Assembly (NCBI RefSeq): GCF_046774425.1
Contig: NZ_CP177248.1
Coordinates: 990,180 to 1,054,179, forward strand
Direction: 5' to 3'
Origin: Malacoplasma muris
GTDB lineage: Bacteria > Bacillota_I > Bacilli_A > Mycoplasmatales > Mycoplasmoidaceae
DNA length: 64,000 nucleotides
The notes under the pieces were generated by a model. That model ran no database searches. It was given only the letters and a program-made list of their open reading frames with translations, and was not told the origin of the DNA. A program made the translations under genes and the position numbers. Shown piece by piece: positions 1 through 9,672 of the stretch. Each line of letters opens with the position of its first letter. Positions within the stretch are counted from its first letter, which is position 1.

Positions 1-275
1 GTTACAATGTCTTTTTCCTGTAGAATGTAATCATTTGGTATTCCATGTATAATGACATCATTTACAGAAATGCAAATATTACCAGGGAACCCATTATACT
101 TGTAAAATGCACATTTACCACCATTATTTTCAATGATGTTTTTTGCTCTTAAATCTAAATATTTTAATGACTGACCTATTGTTACATATTTAAAAAAATC
201 ATCTCTAACCTTTTTTCAGATAGAAGATGCTTTTTCTATTTGCTCTATATCATATAAAGATTTAATAATAATCAT
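1..275 (-). CDS. map: methionine aminopeptidase (partial, N-terminal part)
   Basis: Removes the initiator methionine from nascent proteins in the cytoplasm. Only the first 91 codons lie in the window; the metal-binding catalytic half runs off the left edge. The visible part carries the type I MetAP signature YNGFPGNICISVND followed by VIIHGIP, which leads into the catalytic His region. An in-frame TGA encodes Trp in the first helix. It follows adk by about 20 bases on the same strand, the usual adk-map order at the end of the spc operon, so it is probably co-transcribed with the ribosomal genes. Confidence 0.93.
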
Positions 276-295
276 ACCAATAGATTATATAATAA

Positions 296-925
296 TTATC
301 TTAATATAGAATTAATTTTTTCATGAAGTTCTTCAGTACTTAAAGCACCATCAACTTCTATTAAATTACCCTTATCTTTGTAGTAATCAATTAATAAAAA
401 TGTTGTTTGATTATATGTTTGTATTCTTTCTTGAATAATTGAAAGATCATCATCTTTTCTTTGAAATAATAATTCACCATCATTATCACATACTCCATCT
501 TTTTTAGGAGGCGAAAAATAAATGTTATATATTTTTTTACATTTATTACACATTCTACGACCTGTCAATCTTTTAACCAATAAATCGCTATCAACATTTA
601 AATAAATTACTTTATCAATGGTAAATATATTTTTTAAAAATTCGGCTTGTTCTATTGTTCTTGGATATCCATCCATGACTATATTTGTATATTTTTTTGT
701 TAGTTCACCTAATTCTTGTTTAACAATTTTATTTGTCAAATCATTTGGAACTAGCAATCCTTTAAGAATATAACTTTTTAATTCATCTGCATATTCTAAA
801 TTTTCATCAATAACTTTTCTAAATATATTCCCTGTAGAAACATGAGCAAAGTTATGCTTACTAATTAAATATTCAGATAAAGTACCTTTACCAGAGCCTG
901 GAGCTCCTAATAATAATAATTTCAT
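296..925 (-). CDS. adk: adenylate kinase
   Basis: Interconverts ATP + AMP and 2 ADP. The P-loop GAPGSGKGT is at residues 7-15. The LID has a zinc-type Cys-X2-Cys ... Cys-X2-Asp arrangement (CNKC, then CDND), as in Gram-positive enzymes. I chose the ATG at 925 because GAGGA lies 6 bases upstream and the family begins MKLLLLGAPG; an in-frame upstream ATG at 979 would lie inside secY. The 209-aa length is normal. It sits between secY and map, the standard spc-operon position. Confidence 0.95.
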   Translation of the reverse strand: MKLLLLGAPGSGKGTLSEYLISKHNFAHVSTGNIFRKVIDENLEYADELKSYILKGLLVPNDLTNKIVKQELGELTKKYTNIVMDGYPRTIEQAEFLKNIFTIDKVIYLNVDSDLLVKRLTGRRMCNKCKKIYNIYFSPPKKDGVCDNDGELLFQRKDDDLSIIQERIQTYNQTTFLLIDYYKDKGNLIEVDGALSTEELHEKINSILR

Positions 926-944
926 AATAATCCTCATTTTGTAA

Positions 945-2360
945 TTATCATAAATGTTTAGATTCTTTATCCTCGCCACTATTAGCTATTGCATATTCAT
1001 TTGAAGTTTTAATTCTCTTTGTCAAATTATAATAACCATAATTTGTTTGTGCACTTTTAAGAGCTTGTCAAAACTCTAATGATCCACTAACCATAATAAT
1101 AACACCTGTACCACCCAGTGCAAGTCCATTTGGAATGTTAGTTGTTAATGAAATAACATATGGAATAACAGCAATTATTGTTAAAAAAGGAACACCAATA
1201 CAATTTACTCTATTTAATGTTGAACTTAAATATTTATAAGTTTCTTCTCCAACTTTAACACCTGGAATATATTTACCTGATTTTTTTAGATTTTCAGCTA
1301 ACTTTTCTGGATTAACTTGAATATGAGAGTAAAAGAATCCAAACAAGACAATTAATATTGCATAAATTGTTAATCCAACAGGAGTTTCAATTGCAAGATA
1401 ACTATTTATGAAATTTACACCATCACTACCAGGAGTTAAAAATTGTGCAATAGTTGGAGGTATAGTCATTAATGAACTTGCAAAAATAACAGGTATAACT
1501 CCAGCAGCATTTAATTTAATTGGTAAATATGGCATTTCAGAAATATCTTTAGATAAACCTTGTCCAATTTGCTGAATAGGTATTTTTCTAGTTGTTCCAT
1601 TTACAAATACAACAGCCAATAATATTGCAATAAAGAAAATAATATAAACAATAAATGACAAGTATTTTAAAATGTCATATGGTTGATTTGATTGCAAAAC
1701 TAAAACAGTATACACACTTGAAAAATTTGTATATAAAGATGATACTATACCAGAAATGATAATAAGTGTAATTCCATTACCTATTCCTCTTTTTGAAATG
1801 ATGTCAGCTAAAAATATTGTAAGATATGTTCCAGCAGTCATACCAATCAATAAAGAAAATGTTTGTCATCCATTTAATGCACCAAGTGATGTTTGTCCAT
1901 AAACTGTAATTGCCCCTTGAGTTGTTGCTAAACTTAAAACAGCATATGATTGCATAAGTGCAAAGGGCATTGTTAAAACTCTATTAATAATTTCGATTTT
2001 TCTTTTACCTTTTTCCCCTTGCTTTGTTAAATTTGATAAAGGTTTAATAAGATCAGAGGAAAGAAGTTGAATAATAATCTGAGCTGTAATATAAGGGGAC
2101 ACCCCTATTGCCATAAAAGAAAATTGTGTAACACCACCACCACTTAAAATATTTAAAACACCTAAAAATGATGTTTGTGTATCAACAGATCCAGCAGTTG
2201 ATGTTAGTTTAACACCAGGTAGTGTTAAATTTGCTCCAACCCTAAATAAAATAAGCAAAGTCATTGTTGCCAAAAGGGAAACAATCACTTGCTTGTTTGT
2301 AAAGATTTCTTTTAATTGAACTCAATTACTTTTTCTATTTTTTAAACTAATATCTGTCAT
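945..2360 (-). CDS. secY: preprotein translocase subunit SecY
   Basis: Channel subunit of the Sec translocon in the plasma membrane, which exports and inserts the many signal-peptide proteins of this window. The 471-aa protein contains about ten hydrophobic segments and recognisable SecY stretches such as GVSPYITAQIIIQLL and VNPEKLAENLKKSGKYIPG. The gene is continuous only if TGA is Trp, for example before residue 140 and near the C-terminus. The start at 2360 (MTDISLKNRK) has only a weak ribosome binding site, suggesting coupling to rplO, whose stop is 20 bases upstream. The partner gene secE is at 21951-22226. Confidence 0.96.
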
Positions 2361-2380
2361 GTATATAATGATACTATAAA

Positions 2381-2824
2381 TTATAGAATAGTAAATTTAC
2401 TTTTACTTTTTTCAAGTGCTGCAATAGCACCTTTAGTAAATTTATTTGCTGAAATATTAATAGGTTTTTTTAATTGAAAATTACCAATGACTTTTAAAGG
2501 CAATTTTGGATTACTAATAATCTTTTTTTCAAAAAGAATTTTTGTATCAATGTTTGTAATATCTAAATTAGAAATTGTTTGTAGAGTAATTGTATTATAT
2601 TTAGTTTCAAAATTTTTATTATTAAAACCAACTTTAGGAATTCTTCTATATAGAGGAGTTTGACCACCTTCAAAACCCAATCTAGTCCCACCAGATTTTC
2701 TTGAATGTTGACCTTTACTACCTCTAGTAGATGTTTTTCCTATACCTGAACCAAAACCACGTCCAACTCTTTTTTCTTTGTGATTTCTACTACCTTCAGT
2801 ATATGTTAATTTATTTAGTTTCAT
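2381..2824 (-). CDS. rplO: 50S ribosomal protein L15
   Basis: Large-subunit protein that binds 23S rRNA during assembly. The 147-aa length is normal. The Gly/Arg-rich N-terminus (GRGFGSGIGKTSTRGSKGQ) is typical of L15 and threads into rRNA. GGGAGA lies just before the ATG. It stands in the usual rpsE-rplO-secY order. Confidence 0.96.
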   Translation of the reverse strand: MKLNKLTYTEGSRNHKEKRVGRGFGSGIGKTSTRGSKGQHSRKSGGTRLGFEGGQTPLYRRIPKVGFNNKNFETKYNTITLQTISNLDITNIDTKILFEKKIISNPKLPLKVIGNFQLKKPINISANKFTKGAIAALEKSKSKFTIL

Positions 2825-2842
2825 AACTATTCTCCCTACAAA

Positions 2843-3508
2843 TTATAATTCAGATAATTTCTTATCTCTCAATGCAGCTATTTCTTTAGGTGTTTTTTGA
2901 GATAATAATCCTTTTATAGTTGCTCTAACCATATTTAATGAAGTATTTTTACCAAGATTTTTAGAATAAACATCTGTAAAACCTGCTAATTCTAATACAA
3001 CTTTAATTGGTCCACCAGCAATAATTCCAGTACCTTCAGGAGCAGGTTTTACTAAAACTCTACCAGCACCATGTCTACCAATTACTTCATGATACAAAGT
3101 ATTTCTTTTGTTCATTTTAATTTTGAACATATTATTCTTAGCATTCTTTAATGCTTTCTTTATTGCTATAGGAACTTCAATAGATTTTCCCATACCAAAT
3201 CCAACTAAACCTTTTTTATCTCCAATAACAACAAGTGCTGAAAATCTCATGCTTCTTCCACCCTTTGTTGTTTTAGAAATTCTTTTAACACCTACAACTT
3301 TTTCTTCATATCCAGTAGTTGAAATTCTTACAGGTTTTTTTTGTTGTGACTTACTAGCATCTTTATTGAAATTGCTAATTTTGCCATTTTTCATGAATCC
3401 TTGCTTTTTGCCATCTTCATTAGGTTTAGAATTTGTTAAGACTTTTTTGTCTTCTTTTACTGCTTCTTTAACAGAATCAGCAGTCGATTGTGTTTTTTTA
3501 TCTTCCAT
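2843..3508 (-). CDS. rpsE: 30S ribosomal protein S5, with long N-terminal extension
   Basis: Small-subunit protein involved in decoding accuracy and helicase activity at the mRNA entry. The conserved dsRBD-like part begins around residue 65 (EEKVVGVKRISK) and continues through GKKGLVGFGMG and the C-terminal KTPKEIA. About 60 residues rich in Lys, Ser, Asn and Asp precede it, so the protein has 221 aa against about 166 in Bacillus. The extension has no recognisable fold and is probably disordered; such tails are known in mycoplasma ribosomes. Confidence 0.95.
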   Translation of the reverse strand: MEDKKTQSTADSVKEAVKEDKKVLTNSKPNEDGKKQGFMKNGKISNFNKDASKSQQKKPVRISTTGYEEKVVGVKRISKTTKGGRSMRFSALVVIGDKKGLVGFGMGKSIEVPIAIKKALKNAKNNMFKIKMNKRNTLYHEVIGRHGAGRVLVKPAPEGTGIIAGGPIKVVLELAGFTDVYSKNLGKNTSLNMVRATIKGLLSQKTPKEIAALRDKKLSEL

Positions 3509-3526
3509 TGTAATTACCCTTATATA

Positions 3527-3886
3527 TTAAAATTTCAAACCTGATTGTCTAGCAGCATCAGCTAAAGCTGAAATTCTACCATTATATTTTGAACCACCAC
3601 AGTCAAAATTAATTGCTTTAATTTTTTTAGCAGTAGCTTTTTTAGCTATATCTTCACCAACTTTTTTAGAATTAGCAACATTACCATTCTTAAGTTTTAA
3701 TTGTAAAGATGAACTAGATACTAATGTAATACTTTTTGTATCATCAACTATTTGTGCAAATATATGAGCATTTGTTTTTGTAACAATAAGTCTTGGTAAT
3801 CCATTATCAATTCTTTTGAATTTTCTAATAATTTTCTTATGACGTTCTTGTTTTTTAAATTTTCTATTAAAATTAACATTTTTCAT
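3527..3886 (-). CDS. rplR: 50S ribosomal protein L18
   Basis: Binds 5S rRNA in the central protuberance with L5. It has 119 aa, a normal length, with the family ending FDCGGSKYNGRISALADAARQSGLKF. A basic N-terminus precedes the globular domain. It lies between rplF and rpsE with short spacers, as in other bacteria. Confidence 0.96.
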   Translation of the reverse strand: MKNVNFNRKFKKQERHKKIIRKFKRIDNGLPRLIVTKTNAHIFAQIVDDTKSITLVSSSSLQLKLKNGNVANSKKVGEDIAKKATAKKIKAINFDCGGSKYNGRISALADAARQSGLKF

Positions 3887-3907
3887 AATTTTATTACCTT
3901 TCTCTTA

Positions 3908-4459
3908 TTATTTTTTAGAACTTTCAGCTGTTTTACCAACTTTTCTAACAATATGTTCATTTGCATACATAACACCCTTACCTTTATAAGGTTCAGGAGG
4001 TCTTTTGCTTCTAATAACAGCTGCTAGTTGTCCAACAACTGCTTTATCAAAACCTGATATTTTAATTTCTGTAGCACTAGGACATTCTACTTTAACACCT
4101 GTAGGAATTGCTACTTTAATATTGTGTGAATGTCCTAAATATAAATCTACAAATGATCCTGATACATTTGCTTTATAACCAACACCTGAAATTTTTAAAT
4201 GTTTCATATGTCCATTATTCACACCAATTATTGCATTATTGATATTTGCATTAATTGTTCCATGTAGCATTTTTGTAAATTTTTCCTCATTTTTTCTTTT
4301 AATAAAAATTTTATTATCTTTATTTAAAATTGATAATAAATTTGGATTGTATGGAACATCTAAATTTCCATTTTTTCCTGATACTTTAACAATATTTTTT
4401 TGAATATCAACTAGAACACCTGTTGGTATTTCTAAAATTCTATTTCCTATACGAGACAT
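3908..4459 (-). CDS. rplF: 50S ribosomal protein L6
   Basis: Large-subunit protein near the factor-binding site. The 183-aa protein starts MSRIGNRILEIPTGV and ends with the signature RPPEPYKGKGVMYANE. The ATG at 4459 is chosen because AGGAG lies 6 bases upstream; an upstream in-frame TTG at 4465 is too close to that site. It is separated by 13 bases from rpsH. Confidence 0.96.
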   Translation of the reverse strand: MSRIGNRILEIPTGVLVDIQKNIVKVSGKNGNLDVPYNPNLLSILNKDNKIFIKRKNEEKFTKMLHGTINANINNAIIGVNNGHMKHLKISGVGYKANVSGSFVDLYLGHSHNIKVAIPTGVKVECPSATEIKISGFDKAVVGQLAAVIRSKRPPEPYKGKGVMYANEHIVRKVGKTAESSKK

Positions 4460-4472
4460 AACCAACTCCTAA

Positions 4473-4868
4473 TTAATATATAAATGCGATAACTTCGCCA
4501 CCAATATTTTTACTTCTTGCTACTTTATCAGTCATTAATCCATTACTTGTTGAAATAATAGCTATTCCAAGTCCATTTAAAACACTTGGTAATTTTTTAG
4601 CTTCACTATATACTCTTAAACCAGGTTTTGAAATTTGTTTTAAGTTTGTTATTGCTGAAACATTGTTTTTATATTTTAAGAAAACCTTTGTTTGCTTTTT
4701 GTTTCTAGGTAATTTTTCTGTTTTGAAATCAAGAATATAACCTTCATCTTTTAGAATTTTTAAAATTCCATCAACTAATTTTGAAGAATTCACAATTACA
4801 TCTACTTTTCTTGCTTTAGTTCCTGTTTTGATTCTTAATAATAAATCTGATATTGGATCCATGTACAT
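4473..4868 (-). CDS. rpsH: 30S ribosomal protein S8
   Basis: Binds the central domain of 16S rRNA and in other bacteria is the translational repressor of the spc operon. The 131-aa sequence contains the family stretch NGLGIAIISTSNGLMTD and ends with GGEVIAFIY. Two ATGs are possible (4868 and 4862); AAGGAG is 8 bases from the first, which is preferred. Confidence 0.96.
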   Translation of the reverse strand: MYMDPISDLLLRIKTGTKARKVDVIVNSSKLVDGILKILKDEGYILDFKTEKLPRNKKQTKVFLKYKNNVSAITNLKQISKPGLRVYSEAKKLPSVLNGLGIAIISTSNGLMTDKVARSKNIGGEVIAFIY

Positions 4869-4886
4869 AATAATTTCTCCTTATAT

Positions 4887-5072
4887 TTATCAAGATGCTT
4901 TTTTAACACCAGGAATTGCACCTTTATATGCAAGGTCTCTAAAGCAAAGACGGCAAATTCCAAATTTTCTAATAACAGATCTTGGTCTTCCACATCTTTC
5001 ACATCTAGTGTAATTTCTAACAGAAAATTTTTGATGTTTTTTTTGTCTAACAATTAATGATTTTTTAGCCAT
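4887..5072 (-). CDS. rpsN: 30S ribosomal protein S14, zinc-binding type
   Basis: Assembles into the 30S head. This is the short zinc-ribbon form (61 aa) with CxxC pairs at CERC and CRLC. The final codon before TAA is TGA, giving the family-typical ending KKASW; this is a clean local proof that TGA is Trp here. Its ribosome binding site AAGGAG is embedded in the last codons of rplE, so the two genes are closely coupled. Confidence 0.96.
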
Positions 5073-5074
5073 AA

Positions 5075-5638
5075 TTATTTATTCTCCTTAGTTCTAACAA
5101 AAGGCATTCCTAAAGCTCTTAATAAATATAGCGCTTCAGCATCTGTTTTAGCAGATGTAACGATTGTTACATCAAAGCCACGAATTTTTTTTATTTCATC
5201 ATACACAATTTCAGGGAATATAATTTGTTCTTTTATTCCCATTGTGTAACTACCTCTACCATCAAAAGACTTAGTACTTAATCCTCTAAAGTCTCTAATA
5301 CGAGGAATTGCAACTGTAATTAATTTTTCTAAAAAGTTTCACATGTTTTCTTTTCTTAAAGTTACTTTAACACCAATATCTTGGTTTTCTCTAACTTTAA
5401 AAGTCGCAATAGATTTTTTTGATTTAGTAGCAATCGGTTTTTGCCCAGTAATAACCATTAGTTCTTTCATACCTTGGTCAATTATTTTTGAATCGCCTGT
5501 TGCATCACCTAAACCAGCATTTACAACAATTTTTTCAATACGAGGAATTTGCATTACAGATTTATATTTAAATTCTTTGTGCAATTCTTTTGCAACAACA
5601 TTTTTATATTTATTATATAAATTAGATTTAATAGCCAT
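5075..5638 (-). CDS. rplE: 50S ribosomal protein L5
   Basis: Binds 5S rRNA and contacts the P-site tRNA. The 187-aa protein includes IEKIVVNAGLGDA, the KVTLRKENMW loop (Trp encoded by TGA) and IPRIRDFRGL. The gene ends two bases before the rpsN start and contains the rpsN ribosome binding site. Confidence 0.96.
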
Positions 5639-5648
5639 ATATTAATAC

Positions 5649-5990
5649 CTATTTCTTTCCTGAAATAATTTCATTGTTTGTTGCCTTTGAAACTCTAATT
5701 TTGTCTTTTCTTTTACCAGAGTTATTTTTGTATTGAAATTTTATTTTTGTTACTTTATTTTTTGCTTTTGGATCTACTAATGCTAATTTTGACATATCTA
5801 ATGGCACATTAACATCAATAATTCCACCTTCTTCTTTTTGTTGATTTGCTTTTTGATGTTTTTTATAAATATTTAATCCATCAATAGTAGCTTTATTATC
5901 TTTTGGATAAACAGTTAAAATAGTTCCTTCTTTACCTTTGTGTTTCCCAGATATTACTCTTACTTTATCACCTTTTTTAAGTCTTTGCAT
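5649..5990 (-). CDS. rplX: 50S ribosomal protein L24
   Basis: Assembly initiator protein near the polypeptide exit. A KOW motif is visible at the N-terminus (KGDKVRVISGKHKGKEGTI). The 113 aa include a modest basic C-terminal tail. It is in normal order between rplN and rplE. Confidence 0.95.
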   Translation of the reverse strand: MQRLKKGDKVRVISGKHKGKEGTILTVYPKDNKATIDGLNIYKKHQKANQQKEEGGIIDVNVPLDMSKLALVDPKAKNKVTKIKFQYKNNSGKRKDKIRVSKATNNEIISGKK

Positions 5991-6002
5991 AATAATACCT
6001 TC

Positions 6003-6371
6003 CTATAAAACTTCAGGAGCTAAAGATGCAATTTTTGCAAAACCTTTATCTCTTAATTCTCTTGCTACTGGACCAAACACACGAGTCCCTCTAGGGGATT
6101 TATCTTCTCTAATAATTACACAAGCATTATCATCAAAAGACAAATAATTTCCACTAGTTCTTTTAATAATTTTTTTCGTTCTAACAATAACAGCTTTGCA
6201 TACTTGCCCTTTAGAAACTATTCCACCAGGTTGAGCTTTCTTAACAGAAACAACAACAATATCTCCAACACCTGCATATCTTCTTTTACTACCACCAAGC
6301 ACTTTTATAACACCAACTAATTTAGCACCACTATTATCTGCAACATTTAATTTAGACATGAATTGAATCAT
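6003..6371 (-). CDS. rplN: 50S ribosomal protein L14
   Basis: Subunit-interface protein. The ATG at 6371 (MIQFMSKLNVADNSGAK) matches the family start and has AAGGAG 6 bases upstream, giving the canonical 122 aa. It ends with the typical IASLAPEVL. Confidence 0.97.
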   Translation of the reverse strand: MIQFMSKLNVADNSGAKLVGVIKVLGGSKRRYAGVGDIVVVSVKKAQPGGIVSKGQVCKAVIVRTKKIIKRTSGNYLSFDDNACVIIREDKSPRGTRVFGPVARELRDKGFAKIASLAPEVL

Positions 6372-6393
6372 ATTTATTCTCCTTATTAAATAA

Positions 6394-6648
6394 CTATTTT
6401 GCTTTTTCAATAATGCTATTTAGTCTTCAACGTTTAAGTGCACTTAATGGTCTTGTTTCAATTATTTCAACAGTATCACCAATCTTTGATTCTTCTTTTT
6501 CATCATGAGCATGATATTTCTTATGAGTAATAACTAATTTTTTGTATAAAGGGTGTTTATTTTTTGTTTCAACTTTTACAACAATTGTTTTTTGCATTTT
6601 GTCAGAAACAACAACACCAATTAAAGTTTTTCTTGAATTTCTTTCCAT
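6394..6648 (-). CDS. rpsQ: 30S ribosomal protein S17
   Basis: Primary 16S rRNA binding protein with an OB fold. The 84-aa sequence contains GVVVSDKMQKTIVVKV and the conserved IIETRPLSALKRW, whose Trp is a TGA codon. Reading through it gives a further 11 residues to a TAG. It is followed by rplN after 22 bases. Confidence 0.95.
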
Positions 6649-6654
6649 AATTTA

Positions 6655-7137
6655 TTACCCCTTTGCTGTTCTTCTAATAGCAACTTTTTTTTGTCTATTA
6701 TTTGATGAACTTTTTATATTTGAACTTGCAGATTGTTTACTCACATTACTATTTTTTTGATCTTTTGAAATAACTTTATTTGAAGTTTTATTTGGTATTG
6801 GTTTTTTATTTGTTTTTGGTGTAGTTTTAGCTTGTTTATTACTTTTTTTATCACTAACTTCTTTTGCTAAACTTTCAAGTTTAATTGCTTTTATATCTTG
6901 CTTATTATTAGAAATTTTTATTAATTGCACTGTATGAGTTGTAAAAGAAATTTTTATATTTCTTTCAGACAGGACAGTCATAGCTGTCGCAATCATTTTT
7001 TTAATTTCACTAATTTTATGTATTCCCTCAACATCTCCATTAGCCATTTTAAATCTATATTCTAGTAACTGAACTTTTAATGATGAGATTAATTCACCTA
7101 ATTCAATATCAGTTTTTTTTCTTAAATCCTTAATCAT
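6655..7137 (-). CDS. rpmC: 50S ribosomal protein L29, with long C-terminal extension
   Basis: L29 lies at the peptide exit tunnel and contacts trigger factor and SRP in other bacteria. The first 65 residues (MIKDLRKKTDIELGELI ... SERNIKI) are the normal coiled-hairpin protein. About 95 additional residues rich in Lys, Ser, Asn and Thr make it 160 aa in total. The start overlaps the stop of rplP by 8 bases, implying translational coupling. The tail looks disordered and basic. Confidence 0.94.
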   Translation of the reverse strand: MIKDLRKKTDIELGELISSLKVQLLEYRFKMANGDVEGIHKISEIKKMIATAMTVLSERNIKISFTTHTVQLIKISNNKQDIKAIKLESLAKEVSDKKSNKQAKTTPKTNKKPIPNKTSNKVISKDQKNSNVSKQSASSNIKSSSNNRQKKVAIRRTAKG

Positions 7138-7552
7138 TAGGTAATTCTCCTCTCTTAACAATTTTTCAAGTTACTGATAATTTATGGCCTGCACGTGTTA
7201 AAGCTTGTCTCATCATTTCTTCTGGAATATTTGCTACTTCAAACATGATAGTTCCCTTTTTAACAACAGCTACTCATTTTTCTGGAGATCCTTTACCAGA
7301 TCCCATACGCACTTCTAAAGGTTTTTTAGTTAATGACATATGTGGAAAAATTCTAATTCACATTTTTCCTGTTTTACCAAGACATTTAGAAATAGCAATA
7401 CGTGCAGATTCTATTTGTCTATCTGATAATCAAGCTCCTTTTGTAGACATTAAACCAAATTCTCCAAAAGCAACATATTTGTTACCTTTAGCCTTGCCCT
7501 CATAACTTACACGATGAGGTTTTCTATATTTTGTACGTTTTGGTTGCAACAT
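7130..7552 (-). CDS. rplP: 50S ribosomal protein L16
   Basis: Binds the A-site region of 23S rRNA and helps tRNA accommodation. The gene has several TGA-Trp codons (GAWLSDRQIE, KMWIRIFPH, EKWVAVVKKG, VTWKIVKRGE), so it is invisible under the standard code. Read with code 4 it gives an intact 140-aa L16 starting MLQPKRTKYRKPHR with AGGAGA upstream. Its last codons overlap the rpmC start. Confidence 0.96.
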
Positions 7553-7578
7553 AATATTTTTCTCCTATCTATAAGTTA

Positions 7579-8379
7579 TTAATTTGATTTCTCTTTTTTC
7601 ACAAATTTTTTATTTGTATTTGGTTTAGTATTTTGTTGTTTTTTATTATCAAATTTTCTATTAAAATTACCATTAGAATTTTTTTGATCTGAATTAAATT
7701 TTGGCTTACTTTGAATATTTTTGTTTGTTGAATGAACTCCTTTACCAAATAGTTCACCTCTATTAATTCAAACTTTAACCCCAATCAAACCATATGTTGT
7801 TAAAGCTTCTTCTAATGCATAATCAATATCTGCTCTTAATGTTGTTAAAGGAACAATACCTTCAGAATATCCTTCTTCTCTTGCCATTTCAACTCCACCA
7901 AGTCTTCCAGAAACATGAGTCTTAATTCCCTTAGCTCCATTAGTTAAAACTTTTTTAATAGCTAATTTTTGAGCATTTCTAAAAGAAACTCTATTTTCAA
8001 TTGCGTCAGCAATTTCTCTTGCAATAATTCTTGCACTTAATGATGGGTTATCTAATGCAATTACATTAGCATTAACTTTTATATGTCTACCAACAATTAA
8101 ATTAATTTGTTTTTTAATTACTTTTAAAGTACTCATTTCTTTTCCCAACAAAATTCCTGGTTGAGAACAATTAATAAATAAATCAATACTTTTTTGATGT
8201 CTTTCAATTTCAACATTTGAAATTTGAGCATTTTTAAAAGATTTAATTAGGTATTTTCTAATTTTATCATCTTCAACAAGTCATTTTGCTGTTTGCTTAT
8301 TATCTTTTGCAATTCATCTAGACTCTCAATTTTTATTAATACCTATTCTTAATCCATTAGGATTTACTTTTTGTCCCAT
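7579..8379 (-). CDS. rpsC: 30S ribosomal protein S3
   Basis: KH-domain protein at the mRNA entry tunnel. It starts MGQKVNPNGLRIGINKNW with GAGGTG upstream; the conserved C-terminal domain (HVSGRLGGVEMAREEGYSEGIVPL) is intact. An Asn/Lys-rich tail of about 55 residues follows the usual end, making it 266 aa. Several TGA codons supply conserved Trp residues, for example in NKNWESRW. Confidence 0.95.
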
Positions 8380-8395
8380 AATACACCTCTTCTAA

Positions 8396-9370
8396 TTATT
8401 TCAAATATTGGAAACCACTAGGGCCTTTAGACATATTGTAATCTTTTAAACTCTTTGGCTTACTATATCTAAAAGATTTACTTGCTACTATTGCATGAGC
8501 TTCATGTTTTTCATGATAGTATTCATCAAATTCTTTTTTTGTAAACACTGATTTACTAGCATATTTAGTTCATGATGTTGATTTATCAGAAATTTTTATT
8601 TCAGATAAATCAAATTCACCAATCACAGCACTAACTGGCGCAGTTGCATAAACTAAAACTCTTTCAACTTTATTTGTTGGAGTAACTTTATAAAATAAAA
8701 CATTTTTAGATGGATCATCTAATAATAAATTTGCATGCTTAGGAGATGCTGAAATCATAATAATTGACGTAGTAATAATCTCTAGTTTATCATTGCTTGT
8801 TTTAGTATCAACAACTTTTAAAACTTGTTGCTCTCTTTTTAAAGTTTCAGCATCAACTTTATTTTTTACAACTGGCTTATCATTGTTATTTTTTTTAACA
8901 ACATCTTTTTTAACATTTAATTTACTTTTAGACTTTTTAACTAATCCAGCTCTTTGTTTTGCTGAATAACCTTTATTATTTTTTGCTCTTTTAGCTTTTA
9001 GTTGCTTTATTGCATCTAAATCTTTTTTTCTTTCATTAACATCATCAGAAAGAATAATTTCTATATGACAATGTCTTTTTCTAATCAAGTCAGCAGAACC
9101 TTTTGCTCTAGGCGACGTTCTTTTTAATGTTGATCCTTGATTAGCAACTATATGATAAATATATAATTTCTCAGCACTCATTGCATGATTATTTGTAGCA
9201 TTTGCCATTGCAGATGAAAGAAGCTTACTAATAATTGGTGCAGCTTTTTTGTGCACTTGTTCTAACATAACTAATGCATCTGTAACTTTTTTATTTCTAA
9301 TTAAATCACAAACTAACTTTGCTTTTCTAGGAGATAGGTGAATATTTCTTTGTATTGCTCTAGCTTTCAT
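8396..9370 (-). CDS. rplV: 50S ribosomal protein L22 fused to an ASCH-like domain
   Basis: L22 lines the exit tunnel. Residues 1-112 are a normal L22 (LSPRKAKLVCDLIRNK; SPRAKGSADLIRKR). A Lys-rich linker of about 80 residues follows, then a second folded region (about 200-324) that I read as an ASCH/PUA-like domain: SASPKHANLLLDD, then RVLVYATAPVSAVIGEF, then a WxKYxxKSVFTKKEFDEYY stretch, AHAIVASKS and a terminal PSGFQYL that matches the family PPQSFRYL ending. The usual GxKxxExR motif is degenerate (PSKNVLFYK). The total is 324 aa against about 110-160 in relatives. The reading frame is continuous through one TGA. The ASCH assignment is by recalled pattern and not by a profile search. Confidence 0.9.
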
Positions 9371-9381
9371 TTCAATACCTC

Positions 9382-9651
9382 TTAATCTTTTCTATTTCCT
9401 GTATGTTGTTTAAAGTTTCTAGTTGATGCAAACTCACCTAATTTATGACCAATCATATCTTCAGTTACATAAACATTAATAAATGATTTACCATTATGGA
9501 CTTCAAATGTTAAACCAACAAATTCTGGGAAAATGGTACTTCTTCTTGATCAAGTTTTTATTGGTTTCTTTTTTTCTTGCTTAACCATATTTTGAACTTT
9601 TTTCATTAAACTATCTTCAACATATGGTCCTTTTTTAGAACTTCTTGACAT
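9382..9651 (-). CDS. rpsS: 30S ribosomal protein S19
   Basis: 16S rRNA head protein that contacts S13 and tRNA. The 89-aa product begins MSRSSKKGPYVEDSLMKK, contains KTWSRRSTIFPEFVG (Trp from TGA) and ends GEFASTRNFKQHTGNRKD. It is in standard order between rplB and rplV. Confidence 0.96.
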
Positions 9652-9672
9652 AATATTCCAATTTCCTTTCCA

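Noticed and set aside
3108..3530. Long plus-strand open frame opposite rpsE
   Set aside because: It is the antisense shadow of a Lys-rich ribosomal gene, with a hydrophobic pseudo-protein and no ribosome site.
8396..9370. L22 extension as a sequencing frameshift joining two genes
   Set aside because: No frame change is needed; linker and second domain follow in the same frame and end just before rpsC with its own ribosome site.
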